Of a stretch of 64,000 nucleotides of DNA, positions 25,797 to 34,900 are shown in pieces. This DNA comes from Flavobacteriales bacterium. GTDB taxonomy: Bacteria > Bacteroidota > Bacteroidia > Flavobacteriales_D > Crocinitomicaceae. Under the pieces are notes generated by a model, which worked only from the letters and a program-made list of their open reading frames with translations, was not told the DNA's origin and ran no database searches. The stretch covers positions 62,001-126,000 of the forward strand of contig CANFRV010000005.1 in assembly GCA_947449575.1 (NCBI GenBank), read 5' to 3'. The first letter of the stretch is position 1; each line of letters begins with the position of its first letter. The translations under genes and the position numbers were made by a program.

Positions 25797-27614
25797 ATGA
25801 AGAATAAATACTTATCAATACTTTTTTTAGTAATCACTCCCTTTTATTTCGCTCAATTAATTAAGAAGGATGAAAAAAAAATTTCGAAGGTGCTTGGAAC
25901 GGATTTTTTCAAGACTGACAATTTTATGACATACGATTTTACCTGTAAAAATTGTGGAATTGATACATCGATGACATTCCTAAACGATACTTCAGGGGTC
26001 CATATAGATAATGAATTTGTTATTTTTAGAGACCCAATGATGTGGTGGAATAAACTACCTGATGCAAGTTATCTCAACTCCAGACCTGTAACCGTAAAAG
26101 AGTATCATGATTTTATGCAATATGTTGCAGATTCTATCAAGGTGGAAATGATTATTAACAGTTTTGATGAACAGATATCAAACTTTACTACTTTCAATCC
26201 TGATCCAAAGGAAGTTGAAAGACTCTTTAAAGAGAAAGCACAGTTTTTACAAAAAATCAGGCCTAATGGGAACATTTATCATAAGACTCTGATTGACGAC
26301 TGGGATAATGAAAAAATATTAGCCGCAAATGCTACAATTTGTTTACCACAACCCGAAAGATTCTACAAAAAAAATGAAGTTGATGAGAGAAAACTTTGCT
26401 ATAGGTATGTTTTTTCTATTCCAACTTCGAAAATATTGTCTGTTAAAAATAAACAATCAGCTGATTACTTCTCAAATGAAATTCAAGAATGCGAAAGAGA
26501 GGGTTCTAATTCATTAGTAGAGAATTTGCTACCTATTTCACCGGATTATTTCAGATGGGGTTCATCTTCAAAGAGCGAGTTCGATATTTTTGAAGCACTG
26601 GCATATACTTATAAGGCTAAAGAAAATCAACATCCCATATTTGGTTTAACCGGAATGCAAGTACTTGCATTTTGTAATTGGAAAACTAAAAGTATACAAG
26701 CAACTATTGATTCACTTAATCTTCCGTATAGAGTTCATGTATCTCTGCCTCAAGAGAAGGATGTGAAAAATGTACCAATTATAAAGACGCTAAATATTCC
26801 TGCTGCAGATCTAACTAAACAATGGACAATCTCAGCATCTGATTATAAAGTATTTGTAGATCATGTTTTAGATTCAATTGCCATTAGCAAACTTTATTTG
26901 GATGTTACTCTTGCTGATGAAAAGGCAAACAAGTTGATACATTACCCAGAAAAATATTTTGATGAGGGAGACTTTTCCATTCAACTATTTAATTCTAAAG
27001 ATAGAGAGCTGAATTTAAGTTTATTCCTTATAAACTACGATAATCTTTCTTTTTTCAAACATGAACTGGACAGCATTAAAAAAGAAATCATAGCTAGTGG
27101 AAAATTTTATTTTGTGTTCTACAAAAAGGATTTTAAGAATATGAATTTGCCCGGGAAATATTGGTGGAATCCTGAACCAACATTTGGATATCAATTAACA
27201 AATGAAAGTCAATTTTCAAGATACGGTGACGAAGAATATAAAGAAGTAGCAGGCGAAGATGTTGGTGATAAATATCCTAATTGTCTTGGATTTTCGTCAG
27301 GAGTTAAATGGTTTGAAAGTTTGCAGAGATTTAATGTTTTTTCGGGAGTTAACCCATTAGAGGGGATTGAATATAATAAGCTACTGATAAACAAACTTTC
27401 TGATTTAAACTATGAACAGGCTAAAGCATACTTCATCTGGAAGAGCAAAATTTGGACAGCAGGAGAAGATTTTAATTACTCAAGATACATCTTCCCAACA
27501 CAGGAAGAATTTCAGCGAGTACAAAAAGGGGAGAACATAAAAATACCTGAAATGAAGATTGAATTACCTACTCCGACATTCAGGTATGTGGTGCATTTGT
27601 ATAGGAGGCAATAA
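25797..27614 (+). CDS. GldK-like protein of the formylglycine-generating-enzyme fold
   Basis: 605 residues with a signal peptide (MKNKYLSILFLVITPFYFAQ) but no lipobox Cys, unlike GldK. Two segments recall the SUMF1/GldK fold: SRPVTVKEYHDFMQYVADS (about 95-113) and FGLTGMQVLAFCNWK (about 282-296), then a second degenerate set NYEQAKAYFIWK (about 538-549) with IFPTQEEFQRVQ (about 565-576) and RYVVHLYRR at the end. The catalytic Cys pair of true formylglycine-generating enzymes is not evident. It may therefore be a structural relative of the gliding/T9SS protein GldK (inference by eye). No gld genes are adjacent, and broken frames flank it on both sides. Confidence 0.6.
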   Translation: MKNKYLSILFLVITPFYFAQLIKKDEKKISKVLGTDFFKTDNFMTYDFTCKNCGIDTSMTFLNDTSGVHIDNEFVIFRDPMMWWNKLPDASYLNSRPVTVKEYHDFMQYVADSIKVEMIINSFDEQISNFTTFNPDPKEVERLFKEKAQFLQKIRPNGNIYHKTLIDDWDNEKILAANATICLPQPERFYKKNEVDERKLCYRYVFSIPTSKILSVKNKQSADYFSNEIQECEREGSNSLVENLLPISPDYFRWGSSSKSEFDIFEALAYTYKAKENQHPIFGLTGMQVLAFCNWKTKSIQATIDSLNLPYRVHVSLPQEKDVKNVPIIKTLNIPAADLTKQWTISASDYKVFVDHVLDSIAISKLYLDVTLADEKANKLIHYPEKYFDEGDFSIQLFNSKDRELNLSLFLINYDNLSFFKHELDSIKKEIIASGKFYFVFYKKDFKNMNLPGKYWWNPEPTFGYQLTNESQFSRYGDEEYKEVAGEDVGDKYPNCLGFSSGVKWFESLQRFNVFSGVNPLEGIEYNKLLINKLSDLNYEQAKAYFIWKSKIWTAGEDFNYSRYIFPTQEEFQRVQKGENIKIPEMKIELPTPTFRYVVHLYRRQ

Positions 27615-27615
27615 A

Positions 27616-28002
27616 TCGTCAAAATGGTTAAATTTATCTATTGAGGACTCTTATGTTAGAGAGGCAATTAAAGCAAAGTTGAAGGAACTAGTTCTTTTAA
27701 TTCTGAAATTATTAGCCTTGATTTAGCTGCTTTTCTTAATTAATGACTTATTATTTTATTATAAGGACAATAAAATAGATGATGCTATAAATGATAACTT
27801 TGTAAAACACGTAAAAGATTTATTAAAAGATGATTCAGATCAAATTACAGTGAAAAGATTAACAAAGGCTTTCGTTGAAGGCGCAGTACAAAAGGCAGGT
27901 GAATCTAAAATTAGCGAGGGTCTTTCATTTTTAACAGGAGGAGTTTCCGATATAAATGCATTGTTCAAAAAGGTTAAGGAATTCTCTCTAAAAAAGATTT
28001 AA
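27616..28002 (+). pseudogene. Broken gene remnant, C-terminal part
   Basis: One frame reads KWLNLSIEDSYVREAIKAKL, meets TAG at 27724-27726, then continues through LLFYYKDNKIDDAINDNFVK and VEGAVQKAGESKISEGLSFL to a TAA at 28000-28002. Between about 27680 and 27744 another frame (EGTSSFNSEIISLDLAAFLN) looks more protein-like, so either an in-frame stop or a compensating pair of frameshifts is present. No usable start codon is seen after the stop. It begins 2 bases after the GldK-like gene. I do not recognise the family; a sequencing error is possible. Confidence 0.5.
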
Positions 28003-28205
28003 TCTCTATGAAAAACAAGTTGTCAACACCCTCCCTCCTTCGATAAACTCAACAAAATTCACCCTTGTGTACTATGGCATAATAGTGGCACACGCACAAA
28101 ATAAAACACCTAAAGCTTTATGAATTAAAGGATTTCAGAGGTTTTTAAAGATTTTGGATTGAAATGAAGCAAAAGAGAAATAATAAATAGAATGAATGAC
28201 GTATT
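28003..28205. other. Non-coding tail of the decayed patch
   Basis: About 200 bases between the broken gene and the ispD stop. Only very short frames with stops; no hairpin or promoter that I can support. Confidence 0.4.
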
Positions 28206-28865
28206 TTATAAAAATAATTCAGCAATTTTTAAATCGTACGGAGTTGTCACCTTAATGTTTTCCTCATTTCCAGCCGTCGTCTCAATTGTATAGCCAGCTT
28301 CTTCCACCAAAGAGGCATCATCGGTTATACCTCCATGGAATGGGATTTTATAGGCGTTTTTTACTATTTGTTCACTAAAAAATTGTGGCGTTTGAACAGT
28401 AAAATACTCTTTTCTTTGCATTGCTTTCGTTCCAGTTCCTTCCACTTTTCGAATAGATTCTTTCAAGGGTAAAACAGGAACGGCAGAACCTTTTTCTTTG
28501 GCTAAAGTAAAGCATCTTTCAATCGTATCAGCACTTACCAAAGGACGCACACCATCATGAATTCCAATAATTTCGTGGGTGCAAATAGAAAGCGCATTTT
28601 TAATAGAGTCATATCTTTCAACGCCACCAATCACTAATGTATGAGGACATGTGAAGGCATAATTTTTACAAAGTTCTTCCCAATACAATTTCCATTCATT
28701 TGGAAGGGTCACAATTATTTCACAGGAACTATCAAAAGAGTAAAAACAGTTGATAGCATGCATTAATATCGGAAAATCACCTACTTTAATAAACTGCTTT
28801 GGTATTTCTGAACCCATTCTTTTTCCTATTCCACCAGCAGTAATGATTATTGAAAATGAAGGCAT
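28206..28865 (-). CDS. ispD: 2-C-methyl-D-erythritol 4-phosphate cytidylyltransferase
   Basis: Third enzyme of the MEP isoprenoid pathway: joins CTP and MEP to give CDP-ME. The nucleotide-binding signature AGGIGKRMGSEIPKQF is at residues about 10-25; IGGVERYDSIKNAL and HDGVRPLV are the conserved middle motifs; TPQFF and DDASLVEEAG follow. 219 residues is typical. It is last in a minus-strand run (ftsE, DUF4286, rsmA, small membrane protein), but a terminator-like hairpin at 28900-28932 stands before it. No ispF fusion is present. Confidence 0.96.
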   Translation of the reverse strand: MPSFSIIITAGGIGKRMGSEIPKQFIKVGDFPILMHAINCFYSFDSSCEIIVTLPNEWKLYWEELCKNYAFTCPHTLVIGGVERYDSIKNALSICTHEIIGIHDGVRPLVSADTIERCFTLAKEKGSAVPVLPLKESIRKVEGTGTKAMQRKEYFTVQTPQFFSEQIVKNAYKIPFHGGITDDASLVEEAGYTIETTAGNEENIKVTTPYDLKIAELFL

Positions 28866-28899
28866 AATACGTTTTGAGTTTACTTATGATTTAAAAACA

Positions 28900-28932
28900 A
28901 AAAGGTTATTCGTCAGAGACAAATAACCTTTT
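28900..28932 (-). terminator. Intrinsic terminator between the small membrane gene and ispD
   Basis: 11-bp stem AAAAGGTTATT (28900-28910) with AATAACCTTTT (28922-28932), 11-nt loop, T-rich on the minus-strand exit. It may attenuate read-through into ispD. Confidence 0.75.
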
Positions 28933-28955
28933 CAAAATATTTTAAAATTATTTTT

Positions 28956-29138
28956 TTACTGATTTTTTTTAGCATCTTGCTGATCGTACTTACGTTGCAA
29001 GTTCAACCAATAGAATAAACCAACAAAACCTAACACAATACATGAATAGTTAAAAATATTTCCGATATTATCGTAAAATATACCTGCTGTACTATAGAAA
29101 AAATCACCAATACCTTCCATTGCTTCTCTTGAACTCAT
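28956..29138 (-). CDS. Small single-pass membrane protein (DUF6341-like)
   Basis: 60 residues with an N-terminal amphipathic part (MSSREAMEGIGDFFYSTAGI), one hydrophobic helix (about 30-47, YSCIVLGFVGLFYWLNL) and a charged cytosolic tail (QRKYDQQDAKKNQ). This resembles the small DUF6341-type proteins common in Flavobacteriales; the match is by general pattern and memory, not alignment. Function unknown. It sits 75 bases after rsmA and ends at a terminator, so it is likely the last gene of that transcript. Confidence 0.65.
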   Translation of the reverse strand: MSSREAMEGIGDFFYSTAGIFYDNIGNIFNYSCIVLGFVGLFYWLNLQRKYDQQDAKKNQ

Positions 29139-29213
29139 ATCTCAAAATTTAATATCACAAAGTAAGTAAAAAAATAACCCATAAAAAAGAAAATAAGTTA
29201 AAAAGATCCTTTT

Positions 29214-30038
29214 TTATCCAATTTCACCTGTTATATCCTCCCTATCAGCGTTTTCTCTTCGAAATTTTTCAATCGCTAAGGTTAATTCTATAAAATCATC
29301 AACCGACAGTCTTTCTGGTCTCAACGTTAAAAATGGGTGCTCAAAAAGGGGGGCGTGAATGATTGATTTCAACGAATTACGAATCGTTTTTCTTCTTTGA
29401 CCAAATGTTTGTTTCACAACGTGGATAAATAATTTATCATCACAAGGCAATGTTTGGCGGTCATTTCTTGTGCAACGAATAACCCCAGATTTTACTTTTG
29501 GAGGTGGATTAAAAACATGCTCATCTACTGTAAAACAATACTCTATGTCGTAAAAAGCTTGAATTAATACACTGATAATACCGTACTGCTTCGTACCTGG
29601 TTTTTCAGCTATTCGCCATGCTACTTCTCGCTGGAACATTCCCATTATTTCGGGAATTTGATTTCTATATTCCAAACATTTAAACATTATTTGAGAGGAA
29701 ATATTGTATGGAAAATTTCCTACCACTGCAAATGGCTCAGTCCCTAAAATTGTTTCAAATTTAGTGTGCAAGAAATCTGATTCATAGATTCGGTCTTCTA
29801 AAACAGGAAAATTTTCTTTCAAATAAGCGATAGAATCCCTATCAATTTCCATCACATGAACCTCTGATTCTTTCCTTTCTAATAGATATTCTGTTAAAGC
29901 TCCCATTCCAGGACCAACTTCGAGCACTTTGTTGCAGCCAGCAAATCCTTTGAATTGTTGCGCAATTTTCTGACAAATATTTTTATCCGTTAAGAAATGT
30001 TGTCCTAAATGCTTCTTTGCTTTTACTTTGAACTTCAT
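29214..30038 (-). CDS. rsmA: 16S rRNA (adenine1518/1519-N6)-dimethyltransferase
   Basis: KsgA enzyme that dimethylates two adenosines in the terminal hairpin of 16S rRNA, a late step of small-subunit assembly. It begins KAKKHLGQHFLTDKNICQKI, the family signature; SAM binding follows in VLEVGPGMGALTEYL, and the catalytic motif is GNFPYNISSQI. The C-terminal helical domain contains FGQRRKTIRNSLK. 274 residues is normal. The DUF4286 gene ends 2 bases before its ATG, so the two are co-transcribed. Confidence 0.97.
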   Translation of the reverse strand: MKFKVKAKKHLGQHFLTDKNICQKIAQQFKGFAGCNKVLEVGPGMGALTEYLLERKESEVHVMEIDRDSIAYLKENFPVLEDRIYESDFLHTKFETILGTEPFAVVGNFPYNISSQIMFKCLEYRNQIPEIMGMFQREVAWRIAEKPGTKQYGIISVLIQAFYDIEYCFTVDEHVFNPPPKVKSGVIRCTRNDRQTLPCDDKLFIHVVKQTFGQRRKTIRNSLKSIIHAPLFEHPFLTLRPERLSVDDFIELTLAIEKFRRENADREDITGEIG

Positions 30039-30040
30039 AG

Positions 30041-30355
30041 TTACCTCTTAAATTCTTCTAAAACTGATAAAGTCGTTCGAAAGGCAGCAAATTTACCTGC
30101 ATAACGAGATGAATGGTCGGCTTGTAATGCTGGCGCGTGAACTTGCTCGTATTCTTTAAATTTTTCTTCGGTTAGACTTAAGTAAGTAATAGCAAAGGTC
30201 ATTCCTCCTTCTTCTTCTCCATGTACTCTAGAAATTCTACTTTCAAGAAAACATCCCGTGCCCATCACTTGCGGAATATGAGTTGAGCGCATCCAATCCA
30301 GCCAATTCTCATGAATTTCAGGATCAATACTTACTGTAACATTATATAAAATCAT
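30041..30355 (-). CDS. DUF4286 family protein
   Basis: 104-residue ferredoxin-like-fold protein. The start ILYNVTVSIDPEIHENWLDW and the centre SRVHGEEEGGMTFAITY are the DUF4286 landmarks. It is a conserved Bacteroidota protein of unknown biochemical role. It lies 2 bases upstream of rsmA, so it may act in or be co-regulated with ribosome biogenesis (inference). Confidence 0.9.
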   Translation of the reverse strand: MILYNVTVSIDPEIHENWLDWMRSTHIPQVMGTGCFLESRISRVHGEEEGGMTFAITYLSLTEEKFKEYEQVHAPALQADHSSRYAGKFAAFRTTLSVLEEFKR

Positions 30356-30438
30356 AGGGTAAAGTTAAACAATGATCATGGATTCTAACTATTTAATGTT
30401 GTGCGGCCACTTTTGCAGTCGCTATTTAACGATTAAAA

Positions 30439-31158
30439 TTATTCTACTGAGGGATCAAATTGTTGAAAAGGGTTAAAACGATTGATTGTACTTACTTCTT
30501 TTATGCTCTGATTTTCAACTCTTATGACCCTTCCAGGATATTTCTCAACCATCGTCATATCGTGTGTTGCCATTAATACCGCTGATTTTTCCTCAATAGC
30601 AACAGCAATTAGCAAGCGCATAATTTCTTCTGATGTTTCTGGGTCTAAATTTCCTGTTGGCTCATCTGCTAAGATTAAAGCTGGCTTATTTAGCAAAGCT
30701 CTAGCGATCGATAATCGTTGTTGTTCCCCGCCCGATAAAGCATAAGACATGGAATTTATCTTTTTCTCTAAGCCAACTAATTGTAGCACTTCCATCGCTC
30801 TTTTTTGCATCGCATCTTTATCTTTCCAGCCAGTTGCCCCCATTACAAAAACTAAGTTTTTTACTACTGTTCGGTCTGTCAACAATTGGAAATCTTGGAA
30901 TACAACTCCGATTTTTCTCCGCAGCATTGGGATTTCATGTCTCGTTAAGGTTCTTAAATCATGATTTGCCACAACCCCTGTCCCTTCGTTAAGAAGAAGT
31001 TCGCCATATAACGTTTTCAATAATGAACTTTTTCCGCTTCCTGTTCTTCCAATTAGATAAACGAATTCACTTTCTCCCAATTCAAAATTTATATCATCTA
31101 AAATGAGGGTATTATTTTGATAAATTTTAGCGTTTTTTATTTCGATTACGTTTCTCAC
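30439..31158 (-). CDS. ftsE: Cell division ATP-binding protein FtsE-like
   Basis: ABC ATPase of 239 residues. Walker A GRTGSGKSSLL, Q-loop VFQDFQLL, signature LSGGEQQR and Walker B ALILADEPTGNLDPE are all intact, with the switch His in ATHDM. In the usual model FtsE works with FtsX to couple division to cell-wall hydrolysis. FtsX is not adjacent, as is common in Bacteroidota. The start is a GTG at 31158; no ATG lies close by. A relative such as LolD is possible, but the fit to FtsE is better. Confidence 0.85.
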   Translation of the reverse strand: MRNVIEIKNAKIYQNNTLILDDINFELGESEFVYLIGRTGSGKSSLLKTLYGELLLNEGTGVVANHDLRTLTRHEIPMLRRKIGVVFQDFQLLTDRTVVKNLVFVMGATGWKDKDAMQKRAMEVLQLVGLEKKINSMSYALSGGEQQRLSIARALLNKPALILADEPTGNLDPETSEEIMRLLIAVAIEEKSAVLMATHDMTMVEKYPGRVIRVENQSIKEVSTINRFNPFQQFDPSVE

Positions 31159-31311
31159 AGGGATAATTTTATTGTAAAGTTAATGAATTTGAACATTAAA
31201 TATTTAAACTACCAATTATAATCTTTTCTTTTTTTTAGCAAATTACAGGAACTTTGTTTTCAGTTCTTCACCTCTATTAATTTCGGTAGTAAGATAGAAT
31301 TCACACGTTTA

Positions 31312-31890
31312 TTAATCATTTAATCCTTTTCCTTTGAGAATCTGCGGTACCCATTTTTCAATCCTCGCTTCACGTGTCTTTGATTGTTTTGGCGCTGAAA
31401 AATAAATAAGGTACGCTCTTTGTCTGCCGGGAGTCAGTGATGCGAAAGTATCTTTCAAAGAAGGAATTTCATCTATTTTGCTTGTAAATTCATCTGGAAA
31501 AACAGGCGCTGGATTCTTTTTTAAGATCACTTGCAAACCCGCTTTCTCTGCTTCAATCGCTTCATAAATATATTCTTTCAAGATTTTTTCTATTTCAATA
31601 ATCTCGCCTACATTGGTGAATCGTATCTGTCGCGCTGCTTGCACATACTCTGTCTGTTGGATTAAAACACCGTGTGCATCATTTAATAAAACACCTTTTA
31701 TAAACAAAACAGCACAATATTCTTTAAAGCCATGAATTAATATGACATTTTTTTTCTGAAAGGTATAACAAGGGCAGCCCCATTTCAATTCTTCGTTGAG
31801 CTGACAATCAAGAATTATCGTTCTCAACATATTCACTTCCTCTTGCCATTTTTGGGCTTTACTAAAATAAAAATCAACCTTTGGATTCAT
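31312..31890 (-). CDS. YdeI/OmpD-associated family protein (DUF1801)
   Basis: 192 residues with a DUF1801 domain (about 10-110: LRTIILDCQLNEELKWGCPC then YTFQKKNVILIHGFKEYCAV) and the YdeI C-terminal part (LKDTFASLTPGRQRAYLIYF, REARIEKWVPQILKGKG). Proteins of this kind are widespread, cytosolic and of unclear function; E. coli YdeI has been linked to resistance to antimicrobial peptides. It starts 49 bases after the alpha-2-macroglobulin stop on the same strand and may be co-transcribed. Confidence 0.88.
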   Translation of the reverse strand: MNPKVDFYFSKAQKWQEEVNMLRTIILDCQLNEELKWGCPCYTFQKKNVILIHGFKEYCAVLFIKGVLLNDAHGVLIQQTEYVQAARQIRFTNVGEIIEIEKILKEYIYEAIEAEKAGLQVILKKNPAPVFPDEFTSKIDEIPSLKDTFASLTPGRQRAYLIYFSAPKQSKTREARIEKWVPQILKGKGLND

Positions 31891-31939
31891 CGTTTATCAC
31901 TTTATTATTATACTTCCAACGCTTTCGAATTTGGACTAA

Positions 31940-34900
31940 TCATTTAACAATGAATTTAATTCCATCGCTATTCGCTCTAAAAATAGGAGCATACATACAT
32001 TCAACAATTGCCGCTCCAGTTGATAATTCTCCTCGTCCAGACGCAAAAATTTCATATTCAAAAACATGTGTTCCCTTAGGCAGAAAATCAATAAAAATAT
32101 CGGTGGATGCATCTTTATTTACCTGGTAATAACTTACCGTTGAAAAATGATATCCTGAAATAGTTTGTCTCGCCTCAAACCCTGCTGCTTTGGAGTCTTT
32201 TACATGCACAAACTCCATGGAACGATTCGCTGTTACTGCTATTTTTACTTTTACTTTTGTGCCGAGAGCTAAGACCGTTGATGAATTAATCTCTTCTTCC
32301 TTCCCATTATTTTCCATGTAATAATGACGTTCGACACGTATCTCACCTTGCGATTTTTGAATTTTTGACATCTCTTCTAAATACTGAAAATGAATCGCTC
32401 CGAAAACAGGTTGGTCATTGCTCGTATGGATTGATACAATCGCTTTTCCGTCTACAATATCTTTTCCTGCCCACGTGAAAGTAGATCCGGAATCAGGGTT
32501 TAAAATTCCCAAATCTGTTCCGTCCCCTAACGTTACTTTTACCACTTGGGCACCTTGATTTTGAACCGTTTTTTTATTAATAAGTAATGCATGGCAAGCA
32601 GAAGTTGTTGATTTGGTTGTTTCCCAAGAATTTGTTCTTTTTTGCTGCAGTAACCACAATTGCATACTCTGAACTTCTTTATCTAAATTTCCGATAGCAC
32701 TGAAAAATTCTATCAATTTACTTTGCGTTTCTATTTGCGATTGACTCCAGGAATACCCCATCTTATTTTCATTCCAATACATTCCCATTTCAGGACGAAT
32801 AGTAGCACGATCTATCATTGAGTTTTTTATTTTTTCAGCAAATACTTTATCCCCAGAATAGACGAAACTCATGCCCGCTAATGCTTGCGTATGTAAATTG
32901 AAGTTCTTCCAATCTTTTAGTAAACATTGGTTATAATAGGTGACGGAAGCAGAATTTTGCTGATTGAAATAAGAGCGAGCTACCAGCCAATGGACATGCA
33001 TTTCAGTTAAACCACCCAACTTTTGTTTTACATCTGGTTTTATTTTTTTAAATTCTTCGTCATAAAGCGCATCTAAAAAAAGAAGTGGTCCTTGTATTAT
33101 TTCTTCATCGATTTTTACCCCTAATTGTTTCAACTGCCCAAACCCGGAAACGATGTGCTGAGTAATATATGCATTTGATTTTTCTCCTCCAAACCACGAC
33201 CAACCTCCATCACTAGCCTTCATTTCCTTTAATTTTGCTAGTGAAGCATTAATATTTGATCTTAAATTATTTTCATCAAAAAGTAGTGATAAATGCTGAC
33301 GTTGTATGTTTTCATTCTGAGCATCAAGCAACCACGGAGTCTCCGTCAAAATAATTGTTTTTAACTCTGGGTTTTTTTCCAATTCTGATATAAAAGCTTT
33401 TGGATCAATGTCTTTCCAAGTGTCAATAATGCGCTTAAAAGCAGGGTTTTCTTGAATTATTTTTTGCGCTACTACATTTCCAAAATATCGAGAAAATGTT
33501 TGTTCAGCGCATTCATATGGAAACTCAATTAAATAGGGTAACGTCATCAAAGTGGTCCACAAAGGTTGTGTTTGAATTTCTAAACTCATAGATATTTTTT
33601 CAGCCGTTGGAGAGATTGTTTTTATCCTATCAAAAGAGAATGTCTTATCGCCACTTGATGATTTCACAAAAGGTTTGGATTCGGAAATCAACATACGATT
33701 TGACACTATCGGCAGTGTTTTCTTCTCAGCGTCCGAAAACAATTTTCCATCCGCTTCAATGAGATATGCTACAATTGAAAGTTGACCTTGCGGGATTTTT
33801 AAGTTCCAAGAAACTTCTTGAGAAGACGAAGCTAAAAGAGTGATTTTTTGCTCCACTATATTTCCAAATAAGGAGGTGACATCTTGCTCAGTAATCGGGT
33901 TTATAAATTTTAAACGAACCACCATTTCCTGAATTTTATCGGTCGTATTGACAACTTTAGAAGAAAAAACAAAAAGATCACCTTCTCTAAAAAAACGTGG
34001 GGCATTCGGCTGAATCATTACCTCCTTCTTGGCTACAAATGTTTTTTCGAATGATCCTGACTGCAAATCTTTTGTATGCGCAACAGCCATAAAACGCCAT
34101 TTCGTTAATGCATCTGGTAGGATATATTCAAAGCGATAATGTCCACTAGTATCCGCATAAATACTTGGATAAAAGAACGCTGTTTCATCAAAATTAGTGC
34201 GGGGGGAAACCTGCTTAGAATCGCTAGGTTCTTCGAGCTGCTTTATTGTATCATTCTTAGTTTGTTTTGTGCTAACTGACTTCACATCATCTGTTACTGA
34301 ATGTGACGGAGCGAAAGACTCTTTTTCAAAAAGTTTTGGCACGGCAAACATTACTTCTTCAGCATCCGCCATATTTTCATAATTTCCGAGAGAATTGTAA
34401 TTTTCATTTTGCCACCTAGCAACGTTGATTTGTAAAATATTGGCTTGTTGGTGATTCCAATAGGAATCAAAATACGGTGGATAATAAAATTGAGCATCCC
34501 AATAATTGGATGAAAATTGATCCAAAGAAGCGTCATACATTCCAACTAAAAGTTCAGATATTGCCAGTTTTCCACTGATGTCAGCTACCGAAATAGCCCA
34601 TTTTTCTTTACTGCCAGGTCTCAAGTCATCGCGTGAAGTTGATAATTTCACCTCCAAACTTTTCTCATCATTCACAACGTTTATACGTTTCGCTTCTTGG
34701 TATACTTTGCCGTTTATTCCTGTGATACAAGTGACTAAAAAGCCATCTTTTTCCTTGTCCGTTATTTTATATTTCAAAGTTGCCCTATGTTTGAGAATAA
34801 TCCATTTTCCAACCGATTTTCCTTCTGAATTAAGATGTTCCACATAGACATTTAGTCGTTTATATGAACTACCAATACTAATCTCGATTTCATCCCCCAT

